Source of the DNA: Adiantum capillus-veneris | Taxonomy: Eukaryota; Streptophyta; Polypodiopsida; Polypodiales; Pteridaceae | Assembly (NCBI GenBank): GCA_014529385.2 | Contig: CM043950.1 | Span: forward strand, 83,214,843 to 83,278,842 | Direction of reading: 5' to 3' | DNA length: 64,000 nucleotides | Shown here: positions 43,820 through 55,546 of the stretch, one piece after another | How positions within the stretch are numbered: the stretch's first letter is position 1 | Layout of the letters: every line of letters starts with the position of its first letter | Position numbers and translations under genes: made by a program | The notes under the pieces: generated by a model | The model's database searches: none | What the model was told of the DNA's origin: nothing | What the model saw: the letters and a program-made list of their open reading frames with translations, nothing else

Positions 43820-46340
43820 GACATAATTTTTGTATTTTGAAAACAACTAATATGTGTTTTCTCTCATCGCACATCAAATCACTCATTAAGATTCACAGAC
43901 ATGGATTTTTGTGTATACTTAAGTTGGACTCTTGAAAACATTTTGTACGAGCATGCATTTAAGTGATTGAGCAAACTTTTACGTATGTACTATGAGAAAT
44001 AGAATAATAAAAAAAAACTTTTACATTTTTCATAATTGCCTCTCTCTATGCTGAGTTGGCATTTCTTACAGGGCCCAAAATTGAGTCCAAGTTTCTCCTA
44101 ATGCTCACAACTTCGTGGAAAGTTGCGCCAAGGTTTTCTTGCATTATTCCAGTACCTTCATAAAGTCTGAAAACGAAGGATCCCTAACTCCGAGCAATTT
44201 TTTTCGATCAATCTCTAAACCGAGCAAAAGAGCAAGCTACAATAACAAAAAAGAAATGAGCTCTCTTAATTTTTAGCACACAAACCAAGGGAGTGGGTAG
44301 AGGTGTTATTTTTCACGTGATTTCAATATTTTGTTGTAGCTTATATATACACAATCACTAATAAGTAGACACTAAGCTAGCAATGCCCAAAATTAAAATT
44401 TTGTAACATATGAATAGAAATATATATAGTGCTATTACAATGTATGCAACTTAAGGACGATTGTCGATGAGTTGCAAGTTCCCTAATATGCAAGTCTAAT
44501 GAGCTAGTGATGGCTGTAAAATATAAATATTTTCTATGGACTATAATAGCATAAGGACTAAAATAAACAATTATAAAGATACTAGCAATTTTTCACAAGC
44601 ATGAGTCTTACAAACACTTTTGATTGTGTCCGTTCCAGAAGCCTTTTTCTCAATTTTAAACCAATTTGAATTGTGTAAAGCTAGAAACCTCTTTCTTAGA
44701 GTAGTGGTAGAACGCTCCCATAAAAAAAGAATAACTTTTCCTATTTTAGGCGTAGTTACAAATGTAGGGCCCATGGAAAATAGCTATAAATAAAAAAATT
44801 TAGCATTAGAACACAAGGCTAGATCCACATTAACAAAAACAAAACTGTTTTGACAAATTCTCCTATAAAAAAGAGCTTCTCATTCTCTTAGGTTTTTTAT
44901 TTTTTTCAACGTCATAACTTTCTATTGGAATTACACAACTAGATTTGGTATGGATGCAAGATTGTTGTTTCTACTAATAGGGTGAGTAATTTTGTCACAA
45001 GAAGCCATCATTCCTCCCCCTATTATTCCCACATTGTGAAGAATGGCAACATCATGTGCTTCTATTGTCTTGTCTTTTCTTAGCTAGCTAGGTTTGACAT
45101 TGGAGGTAGGGGGAATATTGGCCTTTGTAGCCCTCGTACACAAATGCCAGTTGTTTGAAAACTTATCTAGGTGCATTTGTGTGCGAGAGCTGCAAATACC
45201 TATAGTCCTCCTACCTCCAATGTCACGGCTCTATTGGATCCATGTTTGAGAAAGGTCTGCCTCAACTTAACCTTGAGCTGATTGAAAATCAAGATTACTG
45301 GACTACAAACATTTGAAAAGGGAATAAATATCGATAAACTATAAAAAAAATAGTTCAAAAATCGTACAAATTTATAAATTTTTATGTGTACTTCTGGTTT
45401 GCATGTGTACAAGGAGGAAGCTCAATGGTTTAACCGAAAGAGAATAACCGACTTTCTTGAACATGACTAGGCTCTCAAATAGAATCGCATGGACACATAC
45501 CAATAATAGTGTTTTCAGATGGTGTCCCAGCCCAGGGCTTGCCAAAAACACACTTTTGTAATTGAAGAAAATAAGGGTATACTAAAAACTAGTCGATTGT
45601 TAGGTCAAAATTGAAGCATTTCCTAGTTTTCTTATTGTTCAAAACATGCTCAAAATCTAGCTGGAATTTTGTAATTCCAACTCGTAGATATCTTCATTTG
45701 GTTGAACTTTCCTCCAATTTGGAGACTGATCAAGGGCTCAAGATGCACAACTTGAAGATGCATGTAGAGTAGGTAAACAATCTTTGATTTGCATAGAGCT
45801 TTCGTTTGATGCTTTCGTTATATTTGCAGGAGTAGGTCATTTGTAGGCTGGTTGCAAAGAGAGGGGACCATGACAGTGATTGTGGGGCACCCCCTTATTT
45901 GTTGTGATGTAGCCATGCACGTAGTGCTTTCCCATCTGTTAACACTAGCAAGAGACACCATCTGCTAGGAGATATAGCTATGGACTTAATTTATATACTC
46001 TAGAATCTTCCCTCTCTTATGAAATGTGCCCCGTAGGATTCTTCAACCTTTGTGCCAATTGTGCACCTTTGGATTGTTTATTCTTTGCCCTGTGCCCCTT
46101 AGGATTCACCACTTGCACCGCCTTCATGAAGCTAGTGCATATTCTTCATGAAGACTAATATCATTCCAAAACCGTAAGATCTTCTACCTTCAAAGCTCAC
46201 TGTGTTGAGATTGTGTTATCACGATCACTATGGGAATGAATAATTTGCATGATAGTGTAAATCTTTCAAAATATTCTTGGTGGATCCGCATACGGTATGA
46301 ATCCTGGCAAGTCACCGGCCTACTGTTGCGCTTCCTTGAG
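43820..46340. other. 2.5 kb of AT-rich intergenic DNA
   Basis: No genes or element ends are recognised apart from the hairpin at 45096-45224. Open frames are short and without family resemblance. Confidence 0.4.
45096..45224 (+). ncRNA. Candidate miRNA precursor-like hairpin
   Basis: A 129-base segment folds on itself. The 5' arm starts gacattggaggtagggg and has cctttgtagccctcgtacac; the 3' arm ends cctcctacctccaatgtc and has gtgtgcgagagctgcaaa. The two arms (~53 bases each) pair with scattered mismatches around a ~20-base loop. The size and mismatch pattern resemble plant MIRNA precursors. I do not recognise the mature sequence as a conserved family. A short MITE is the main alternative. 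Confidence 0.45.
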
Positions 46341-46351
46341 TGTCATGTTGG

Positions 46352-46352
<1 letters not shown>

Positions 46353-46420
<68 letters not shown>

Positions 46421-46498
46421 CCACGTGTCGGTGTATGCCCTTAAAGTAGATTCAAGGCACATGAGAAAACACACGCACACACATACACACACTCAATT

Positions 46499-46557
<59 letters not shown>
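46353..46557 (+). repeat. Paired (TC)n tracts with a CACGTGTCGGTGT spacer
   Basis: (CT)n at 46353-46417 and (CT)n at 46504-46557 enclose 'gcaccacgtgtcggtgtatgcccttaaag' and an (AC)-rich stretch. The spacer resembles the 'ccgacgtgcacccttgaagg' units at 51742-52130. Confidence 0.9.
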
Positions 46558-46558
<1 letters not shown>

Positions 46559-47072
46559 AAACGAATCGCACCAATACTTATATAAGCAAGACAAAAAGTT
46601 CCTGAAGTACAAAGTCACCCATGATTCCAATTTCCAACACCAACAAAGAGGTGGAGGTCATGATCTGTCAAAGGAAGCTTCCTCAACTTAGGAATGTCTG
46701 ATGTCAGTAGTAGCTGGTTGCGGCAACAAAGGCCCTCGGGGGGTGCACTATGTAATCATGTTAATGTATAACATGAGTTCGAAAGGAAGGGTTTTGAAAT
46801 ACAAAAATTTTAGGCAATTTAACAGAGATACATTAAAATAAGGGGTTTTTATATCCAATTTTGAAAAAAAATCCTAAAATAAGGGGTCATTTTATTCATT
46901 CAGACATGTTAAAAGAGGGATTTTTTTAATAACCCATGAACGCACGTTATATAGGGGAGTATTGAATGGTGAACCCCCCGAGCAAAGGCCACAGAATTCG
47001 GACGTTTTGGGCCTGCTAAAGAATTGTGGACCCCCCGTGAATGAAGAACAACATTGATTTATTGCACTAGGC

Positions 47073-47243
47073 TCAATAAGCAGGATCGTCATCGGCGGGT
47101 GCAGCCTTCTTGGATTTTGGGTTGCCCTCATTAGGTTGAGGATGCATAGGGGAGGTGGAATTGTTGTTGTTGTCAAGCTCGTCATCCACATTGTAGTCGG
47201 GATCAAGAGACTTCTTGATCCCTACCCTGCCTGCTTCAGCCAT
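47073..47243 (-). CDS. Small 56-aa acidic ORF with strong start context
   Basis: ATG at 47243 in an AAGCCATGGCT context, stop TGA at 47075-47073. The product begins MAEAGRVGIKKSLDPDYNVD, then an acidic DDELDNNNNS part and a Pro/Asn/Lys-rich end (NPKSKKAAPADDDPAY). Codon use is balanced and GC-richer than the surroundings. About 140 bases upstream on the minus strand lies a (GA)n tract that would be in the promoter or 5' UTR. No family is recognised. It could be a real micro-protein gene, a first exon, or chance. Confidence 0.4.
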   Translation of the reverse strand: MAEAGRVGIKKSLDPDYNVDDELDNNNNSTSPMHPQPNEGNPKSKKAAPADDDPAY

Positions 47244-47527
47244 GGCTTGAAGGCCAGCTCATCTACGGCGCCCTGCCCATGCACAAACCAAACCTCCCAC
47301 CCATAGCAGTGTCGACCCAAGTCCACCACCTTCCCCATCCTTCTCCTTCCTGTCCTTGCCTTTTTTTTCGGATAATAGGCATATTCTCTCTCTCTCTCTC
47401 TCTCGCTAATCTCTCTCCCTCTCTCTCTCGCTCGCTCGTGCGCTCGCTCCGACGCTCAATCCACTGTCGTGCTAGCATTGCAGGGCACACATGGGGGATC
47501 AAGAAGGTTGCGCGATGTGGCAGGGGA

Positions 47528-47544
47528 GGGGGGGGGGGGGGGGG
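47528..47544 (+). repeat. Poly-G run (17 bases)
   Basis: An uninterrupted G tract in 'gggaggggg...gcagaat'. Its length should be unstable and it could form quadruplex structures. Confidence 0.9.
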
Positions 47545-47879
47545 CAGAATCCCTCCTCCTTGCTTCGGAATGACCTCACTTCAATAGAGATATAGACTTT
47601 GTTTTCACTCAACAATAGCGCACGACCTTCAAGTCCCTCCCACCTTGGTGAGCTCGCCACTTAGAACACCCTCGTCATGTGCCTACCTCTGGGCAAGTTC
47701 CACGACTACCGAAACTGCATAAAATACACCTTTCACTTGCAGGTTGAGGGAGCCAAGCAAGTAGCTACTTGTGCATAAAATCCTGCAAGGTAATTATGGT
47801 TTTTTGCTTTTTGGTCATTTGGACCTTTCCCCTGCGCCGCACCCATGCTAGCATTGATGGGCATACCTGTGTGTGTCGC

Positions 47880-48134
47880 GCACAAACCTCCATCAAATTC
47901 ATCATGGTATAATTGTTTGGTCTCATAGGTCAGTTTAGCGTTTGGAAGGTATTCATACAACATTTCATTCCAAATTTCAAGAACGTCTCTCTCTCGCTCT
48001 CTCCCCCTCTCTCTCGACACATGTGATGGCCATCTTCACTCTGTTTACAAACTACATATCAGGTTCACCATGATGTAACTCTCTAATCTCATAGGGCATT
48101 TTGGCCTTTAGAAGATAATATAATATTTAATTTC

Positions 48135-48176
<42 letters not shown>
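47880..48176. repeat. Two-copy ~166-base repeat ending in (TC)n
   Basis: 'ctcataggtcagttt...aggtattcatacaacatttcatt' at 47922 recurs as 'ctcatagggcatttt...agataatataatatttaatttcatt' at 48088; both copies are followed by a CT-rich tract (47993-48014; 48138-48176). Confidence 0.7.
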
Positions 48177-48177
<1 letters not shown>

Positions 48178-48420
48178 AGTCAAATACTTTCCTTGAAATG
48201 CAAATGGAAAGAAAGAATCATTTGTCTTCGTTGGCAGATAATTCCTTGCCATTTTATCCTTTCAAGTAATTTTCCTACACATGCAATAAACTTAGAACAC
48301 TGAAAGAAGCTTTCTAACAGAACATTTCCACATCATCTGCGACTTTGAAGTTTGGATTTTTGGACGCTATTACTTTTGCTAAAATTGCACTTGAACGGGG
48401 TTGGATGATTTGGAAGGTGC

Positions 48421-48540
48421 TGAAAACCAAATCAAAACCTTGGGTATGATCTGCACAAACTCAAAACCAAATCAAAACCTTGTTGCATACGATGTTTGCA
48501 CAAACTCAAAACCAAATCAAAACCTTGTTGCATACACTAA
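48421..48540 (+). repeat. Three-copy ~42-base tandem repeat
   Basis: 'aaaaccaaatcaaaaccttg' occurs at 48423, 48463 and 48508, with 'gcacaaactc' between copies and 'ttgcatac' following the last two. Confidence 0.9.
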
Positions 48541-48559
48541 CATCGTGGGAAAATGTCCC

Positions 48560-49736
48560 GGAGTTTTTAAGTGTTAGTAGATAGACAATATTTTTAACGT
48601 CGCAGGGTACATACGGCGCATCGACCTGGCATGAGGAGGGAGTAGACTACAGACTTGTCGACTACCTGAATTGGATGCATCATTTGGACTGAGCACTTGA
48701 GAAGAGCACAATGCAAACTGCAACCTTTAAATCGATAGTAAGGGTCTTCTTGTGTGAAACCTAATCTCAGACGCTTAGGTAGTATTCACCAGTGCTATTG
48801 ATGGGGTCGTCCAGGGTAGCCAAGGAGCGTAGATGCAGCTTCAAGAATTCTTCTCGTGATCGGTCACCCCACACTCTCTCTCTGTTCCGCACGTCCTTTC
48901 CCAGCTCCCCCTATCAACACAAATCTCCCGGCCCCTCACACTTTTCCCACGCGGGGTTGCTGCCCGCCACCTCTCTCTCCGTCTAGCGCTGCGCTCTCTC
49001 TCCTCATTCTTCTCCGACACAGTTGCACTCTCCCTACACCGCCCCATTTTCCATTGCATATATTGAACGCCCTTATTTTAGAATCTCCATGCCACTCTCC
49101 TGGTCTCATCTGCCCTTCTTGATTCCTATATGGGCGAGAGAAAGAGAGTAGAGAGGGAGAGGGAGCGAGTAGAGAGGAGGGATTTGTAGGTGAGCATTCC
49201 ATTGAAGCTGTGAACAAGGGGGCTGAAAATGCAGAATGAAAATGGTGGCATGAGCAGACATTACGGCACTCTCTCAACAATCAACCAAACATGTGCATTG
49301 CTACGCTGTTATAGCCTGTCAAATCTCTTGGGGGTGATGTAGCTAGGCACTGATACATTGAGGTTTATATAAACCCCGATCCTGCACTTCAAGGGTGGCA
49401 ATGAAACAGGGAAATCTTGCAGCTCAAGGCACCGCAGTATGCAGTTCGAGTGTGCCAGTTGGTGCCCACTATTCGAGACTTGAAGAGGTTTGTGTGCTAT
49501 GCTGGCAGCCCACAAGGAAGTGACCATTTGCAATAGCCTAGACCTTCCTTGGATAGTGCTTTCAACTTCTTGCATTCGAGGGACCATGGTGGGGCAGGGT
49601 GCGGGTGCGAGCAGGGCACCTTCCCGGCTGCCTGCCTTTTCGTCCCCTCCTCTCGAGACTGATGACTAAAAAGGTTTGAGATCAAGACCTGCAGCATGCA
49701 TGCAATCCCACCCGCGACCCAAGAAATCGAAGTTGG

Positions 49737-49778
<42 letters not shown>

Positions 49779-50270
49779 GGAGGGGGCAAAAATGCAGCCA
49801 TGTGGACTGTCGGAATACAGTATAAGAAGGGAGAACTCAAAAGGATAGTGGATTTATCACCACGTGTCAAGCCAGACCTGTCTTTTTAATAGATAGTATA
49901 TAGATGATAACGAGCCCTTCTTCAAGGGCTTCATTTGCGGTACATGTGATTGGTGTCCCAATGCGTGCCTGCTTTTAAAGAAGGAAAAGGCCTTTTGAGC
50001 ATGCTTTCCATGAATATTCATACTGATCGTGCCTTGGCATGACCACATAGAGCATCCTCCCATAGGGCGGCCTCTTAGCCGAGAAATGCATGCCCATAAT
50101 CTCATTGCTGCGTATCATCTAAATGCTACAGACCAACAAGAGCACCTAAAACGGAAGCCTTGAGCCGGTTGAAGAGTCCTTTGGACTGGCTGTGATAGGT
50201 CTGGAGCTTGGAGGCACCTCAGGAGACTCTTCTGTCATGGAGCTGCAAAACCAACCTATGGTAAGTCATG
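48560..50270. other. Intergenic; (GA)n at 49740-49773
   Basis: No gene is recognised. A minus-strand frame at 49309-49587 has a short LRR-like patch (LRCLELQDFPVSLPPL) and is discussed under rejected items. 48850-49060 is CT-rich and GC-rich with no domain. Confidence 0.35.
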
Positions 50271-50307
50271 CTTTAACTCCTTAATAATTGCTTCTGACGG
50301 GTCTATT

Positions 50308-50308
50308 C

Positions 50309-50339
<31 letters not shown>

Positions 50340-50403
50340 CCCTCTCTAAAGGGTCGCACATTGATGTGGTTGTCTCTCGCTTGCACATCAACAACAGTGC
50401 GGA

Positions 50404-50441
<38 letters not shown>

Positions 50442-50504
50442 CTCTGAAGGGTCGCACATTGATGTGGCTGTCTCTCTCTTGCACAGAAACAACAGTGCGG
50501 AGAC

Positions 50505-50543
<39 letters not shown>

Positions 50544-50560
50544 GCGCACCGGCGCGCGCA
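50308..50560 (+). repeat. 98-base composite repeat with (TC)n arms
   Basis: 'gggtcgcacattgatgtgg..gtctctc' starts at 50351 and 50449 (98 bases apart); each unit ends 'aacaacagtgcggagact' followed by a long (CT)n tract. The microsatellite is thus part of the tandem unit. Confidence 0.88.
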
Positions 50561-50800
50561 CTCTACAGCAATTCAAAGCAATGCTCGAAAAACCTTTTTT
50601 CCAAAAACTAGGCAGACCTACGTATGTGAAACAACAGATGTAAAATTTAAATTGATAAAATTTGAAGGTTTTACACCGAATTACACTATTTTTCTCAAAA
50701 TTTTGTAGGTTTTCTCATCTTCAATTTAGAGGTAAATTTCAAAATTTCTAGGTGGGATTATACTAAACCTAGGTTTTCTCGAGCACTGGTTCAAGGAAGG

Positions 50801-50839
<39 letters not shown>

Positions 50840-51741
50840 GCATTTTAGGGTAGTTCAAGGGCAGGGTTACCTCTCCTCGTTGGATAGATCTTTAAGGTCT
50901 CTTGGGATAGTTTCCTACGACGTTAAATTCTCTTCTCTTGGGGTGGGGGGGTGGTGGTCGTGGGTGTGTGTGCGCTAATAAAAAGAGGAAAATGGTATAG
51001 CCTATCAATCGCTCAAGTGTGGTAGATTGGTAATGCCATTTTCCACTTGAATAAGAGGTATTGAGTTCACCTCTCCTCATCCGATAGATATTTAAGGTCC
51101 CTTTGGATAGTTTCCTAAGATGTTAAAATTCTCATCTTCTTCTTCTCTCTCCTTTTAGGCAAAACCATCTCCATTCAAATTCGAGGAGAAATTTCGCAAG
51201 TAACCTTTGCCTCTCAAAACTGACAAAGTTAGAATCTCCATAGAGAAACTAGTAAAATTTTTTTGATTTGCATGAGGAGCAATGTTTTGGAAAAATGTGT
51301 CTCAGCTTAATATCGTGTTGTTTTCAATTTCAAAAATGCCGGTTGAGAGCAAGAGGAAAAGGAGAAATTCCGCCCCAAAATAGAGAAAAATAGTGCAAGA
51401 AATAAAAAGATACCCTAATTTGCTTAAATTTCCTCTTGGCAAATTCAAGGAAAGGAACTTTGTATGTTTGGAAAAATGATATTTCCTGAACATTTATGAG
51501 CGGCTATAAACCTAAATATGGTGCCTATGGCCATTAAGTCCCTAATTATAGCTTTGTGAGAAAGTGACCCATTCATCCTTAATCGATCTGACAGGATGGA
51601 TGGGGTAATAAGTTTGTACTTTGGAACCTTGAGAGAAGCATTTCATAAGGAACCTAATCAAGAAAAACCATAATATTGTGGAGCTTCTCCTTCTGCTTTT
51701 CCTTGCTCCATTTCTTCTTCTTCTGCTTGCCCAATGCCGCC

Positions 51742-51872
51742 TCCTTCGTTCTTTCTCTCTCTCTACACACTGCACATCGGTGTGCACCCTTGAAGGTACT
51801 TTAGATGGTGCAATTTAGATGGCAGGCATGAGTTGTGGCAAAGACAATTCCGAATACAAACCGCCACGAGAG

Positions 51873-51912
<40 letters not shown>

Positions 51913-52007
51913 GCACCACACACCGACGTGCACCCTTGAAGGCAATTAGATGGCAGGTAGGTGTTACAATAGAAACTTTGCAGAATACAAACCGCCGGGG
52001 AAGAGTG

Positions 52008-52046
<39 letters not shown>

Positions 52047-52170
52047 CTAACTAACTAACTATTTATCTCTCCACACGTGGACGTGCACCCTTGAAGGAAA
52101 TTTAGATGGAAGACATGTGTCGCGACAGAAATGATGCAGAATACAAACCGCTGGGGAAGATGAGTTGCAA
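51742..52170 (+). repeat. ~150-base composite repeat with (TC)n arms
   Basis: 'gtgcacccttgaagg' occurs at 51782, 51928 and 52083 (146 and 155 bases apart). Each unit continues 'ttagatgg.agg' and '.gaatacaaaccgc.', then a (CT)n tract, which in the third interval grades into (TATC)n and (TAAC)n. Confidence 0.88.
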
Positions 52171-52939
52171 CACGGGTGTGTTGGGAAGTTGGCAACGCAT
52201 GTGGAGGCGGCCAACACTGAGTGCAAGGAGAGTCAATTTCAGACGAGGTCCCTTATCCTTGCATTCCACCAGTGTTCCAGTAAATCTATTGAGGAAATTT
52301 AACCTACATTTTTTGCAGCTTAAATACATTTTCTTAAACTTTTCAGGTGAATTTTTCAGGCTAAGTTGAGACACACTTTTCTCGAGCACTACATTCCACC
52401 CTCCTGTTCAAACTAGTCACTCGGACTATAGGTTGCTCGGAAAACTTTGCTCGATGTTTGGTAAAACTCTCTGAAAACTGGTTATGCCTTTAGACACCTC
52501 TTAGTTGTGGTTACTCCTTTAAAGTACTCAAGTGACTTATAAATTGAGTTACCATTTAGATACAAGTGGTTGCAAAAGGACAACAATGCTGAAAATCAAG
52601 ATGTTGCTCTTGGTTTCCTTGAACCTCCTCACTACAGTAAGTATCAGTTGGCCCGTGTATGGGATGCCAACAAGGAAAATATCAGTGTTCTTACGAAGAT
52701 ACTACCACTTGTGTTTTCAAGGATGAAAATGATTCTCCAAGGAGGGAGAAATGTCAGGCCAAGGGCTAGAGGGAAGGGCGCGACCTAGGGGAGTCAAGGA
52801 CTTAGGCCAAGGACCGGAATGAAGGTTGGATAGGGGATCCGTTTAGGACAAAGGGTCATGGACTCTCCTATATTAGGTTGGTTGAAAGGAGGATTTGGTA
52901 TTCAGTCTCCCCTCAGCCTTTCACTCTACGCATTGATAT

Positions 52940-53807
52940 TGTTGGACGCATTTCTGACACCCCGTTTTTTGTAGATTTGTACATACGGACATGACACCCG
53001 ATGTCAAAAGTGTGTGTGTGATTTATTTTTGTGGACTTTTTAACTTTCTTTAGCAAGCACATGTACATGCACTGCAAGTCGCTAGTCTAGTGACAGCTGC
53101 CGGGTTGCTGTAAGTGCCCGTGAGTGAGTTTTTTGAAGGGAGACTTGTATATAGCTTAAACTCATGTACAAACTTAAAAAAGTTCATCCAAAGTCCAGAA
53201 TTAAGAAAGTTTGAGCTTGTTGTGTCTCCTTGATAGTTTCTGTTGTTGCAGCTTTTGCCCTCCTTGCGCGTAGTCATACCGGTACATCGCCCTGTTCACA
53301 TCAATTTTTCATGTAGTGGTGTGTAGGTTCAAATTTGGTCATCTTCCGATTTCTCGCCAGTCAATTTTCAAGATTTCTCTGAAGCTTTAAAGTGCCCCAA
53401 TTGGAGTTGTTCTCTTCAGGTTACGACTAGTTCTCTACAGGGTTATGGCTATGGCAGCCTAGTGGCAAATTGTTTGCAGGCAGATTGGGGGGGCATTTAT
53501 CTAGGAATTGTGGAATTGATGTTGAAGTTGTGGGTTTGTGATGTTCAATGGTGAAAAGGGAGGCCCTTGTCTTCATATGCATTGGTCGGCGTCTGTTGTA
53601 AATCCATGCTTTGAGGGTAGGGTTTTGCTCCTATGTGACATAGTCTCTTGGGTGGGCGACGACCAGTAAATTCCCAAGGGGACTACTCTTACTGGACTTG
53701 TGGTGTTTCAAAGGGATTTTTCAAATCTTTTGGTGTCTTGTAGTTCTCTTTCAACGCTCTTGGGTGACATCACTATAGAGGTGTTCCGGTTTGGTTGTTT
53801 CCCAATA
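52940..53807 (+). repeat. 5' LTR of the 53-56 kb element
   Basis: Aligned with 55512-56388 from 'tgttgga.gcattt' to 'ggttt.cttgtttcccaa'. The last dinucleotide is TA instead of CA. Confidence 0.9.
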
Positions 53808-53835
53808 GTGTTTTGGTGCCCACCACCGAGGATCT
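53808..53835 (+). other. Primer binding site candidate
   Basis: Directly after the 5' LTR: gtgttt then TGGTGCCCACCACCGAGG. The TGGTGCCC core is shared with the gag-only element at 35-43 kb. Confidence 0.65.
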
Positions 53836-53853
53836 TCTTTGAGTGACCTTTAG

Positions 53854-54426
53854 TTGACAGATTTGATGGCTATGATGACAGAGTTTCCAAGGTTCTATGG
53901 ATATGTAGGTGAGGATGCTGATGCATTCATTGAAAAGACGGAGTTTTCTTGTTTGATGGAAAATAAGGAAGATCCAATGATTATGCTCAAGATTTTGTTT
54001 TTTTGCTTGAAAGACGATGCAAGGACATGGTATGATGAGTATGAGTCTTGGTGGAAATCATCTCAAACTTCACAAGTGATGACTTATCATGATGTCAAGA
54101 AGGTTTTCCTTGAGAGGTTTAGTAAGGTAGAGGACCCAACGGATGTATGGCACTCTATTGAAGAACTTGTGCAATGTGATGGTCAAAGTGTAGATGCCTT
54201 TGTCAAGGAGTTCAATGCTTTGTGGAGAAGATGGTGTGTTTCTTTGGGAAGTGATGTTCCTCATCTTATGCTTAAGAAGTGTATGTTTATGAAAATTTTG
54301 AGGGCTGATTTGAAGTTTAAGGTGGAGCTTAAAAGGCCACTTACATTTGATGATGTAGTAAGGATTGCAAAGCATAAGGAATGTAAGCTAGAGAGATTAA
54401 AAGAGCTTGGATTGCAGGGTGATTAG
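53854..54426 (+). CDS. gag: Gag capsid protein of the non-autonomous element
   Basis: A 190-residue frame with ATG at 53854. It contains the Gag (retrotransposon capsid) pattern: FPRFYGYVGEDADAFIEK, LKILFFCLKDDARTWYDEY, VFLERFSKVEDPTDVW and SVDAFVKEFNALWRRW. There is no CCHC knuckle. The frame ends with a TAG at 54424-54426; the same frame is open beyond it (54454-54753), so the stop may be a mutation or a read-through point. Gag would form particles, and packaging and copying enzymes would have to come from another element. Confidence 0.88.
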   Translation: MTDLMAMMTEFPRFYGYVGEDADAFIEKTEFSCLMENKEDPMIMLKILFFCLKDDARTWYDEYESWWKSSQTSQVMTYHDVKKVFLERFSKVEDPTDVWHSIEELVQCDGQSVDAFVKEFNALWRRWCVSLGSDVPHLMLKKCMFMKILRADLKFKVELKRPLTFDDVVRIAKHKECKLERLKELGLQGD

Positions 54427-55546
54427 CAGCCAACGCTTTCTCTATGCATTGATGTGGGTAAAAAGAGTGCCTCTACTATAATATTGTATCATGATGGTTA
54501 TGTTGGGAAAGAGCAGAAATCATATAATGAGAAGAAATATTCTAAGATGAATGTACCCACCATGCCATCCTGGTTGTTTATGACACTCATGAATGGTGTT
54601 TCACATACAAAAGATGATGTTTCTACCAATGTGAAAGTTAATGAGAAGGAAAAGGATTCAATTATTGATATATTAAATAATGATCATGATGAGAATAAAG
54701 TTGTGGATTCCATTGTTAATGTGTCCATATGTGAAAGGTCCGCATGTGGGTGATGTGAAAGTGGATGTTGAGTATCCCTCTGCTTTATGTGAAGTAGTGG
54801 AGAATGATTTGCAAATCAATGAGGATACTTATATAGAAGTGAATGAAGAGATCTCTCAAATGCATGCTATTATTGAGTCTTTTCCACTAAATGATGATTT
54901 CATTGAGCATGTTGTTGACCTTGCTAATGAGGAGATTTTCCATGAGGACTCTTGTGCTTGTATCTATGATGATGTATGCAGCCATGCCTTGATCAAGAAG
55001 GAGAATCTGGAGGTGTTTGAGGATGTGGAAGTCCATGAAAATGTAATATGGATGCCTAAAGATGAGATGGTTGATGATTCCTTGATTGATCCTTATGCTA
55101 AGGATAGGAAGCTATGTGTAGAAGATGTCTTACATATCAAACATGGTATGGTTGAATTGGATGGATGCTTAATGAAGAGTGGGGGTAATGATTTGAATAT
55201 GCATGAGGATATGAAAATAGCTGAGTTAAAGGTTGAAGACCTTTTGGAGGATATGTTAAAGGCTTATTTGGATGTTGTTGTTGTGAAAGGCTTTCTCTGT
55301 GTGGTATCTGTTGAGAGTACTTTATGCCTAAACAGGATTTGGACTTTACACATGGCTTGTGCTTTCATATTAGGAGTGAGAAGATTGATATGTCTGGTGT
55401 TTCTTCATGAATTTTGTGCTTATGTTGTATGGCCCTTTGATCCAGGTGGACAATATGCTTATGCTATTGCTGAGGATGAATGCTCTAGTAGGCTGAGGGG
55501 TTGGCAAACTATGTTGGATGCATTTCCGACACCCCGTTTTTTGTAA
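54427..55546 (+). CDS. Gag-linked acidic ORF with hydrophobic DPGG end, unknown function
   Basis: The Gag frame resumes after its TAG and runs to 54753; a second frame shifted by one base covers 54680-55546. The latter starts in the overlap and is strongly acidic (ENDLQINEDTYIEVNEE, DDFIEHVVDLANEE), then becomes hydrophobic (WTLHMACAFILGV, LICLVFLHEFCAYVVW) and ends WPFDPGGQYAYAIAEDE near the polypurine tract, stopping 35 bases inside the 3' LTR. No enzyme motif is present. A hydrophobic segment followed by DPGG also ends the gag-linked region of the 35-43 kb element. The role is unknown; the hydrophobic part might be membrane-associated. Confidence 0.55.

Noticed and set aside
49309-49587. 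Leucine-rich-repeat protein fragment on the minus strand
   Set aside because: Only one short LRCLELQDFPVSLPPL patch is present, with no second repeat and no neighbouring NB-ARC or kinase motif.
52570-52788. 72-residue ORF just left of the 53-56 kb element
   Set aside because: It reads coherently (YSKYQLARVWDANKENISVLTK) but matches no family I can name, and it has neither splice signals nor element ends.
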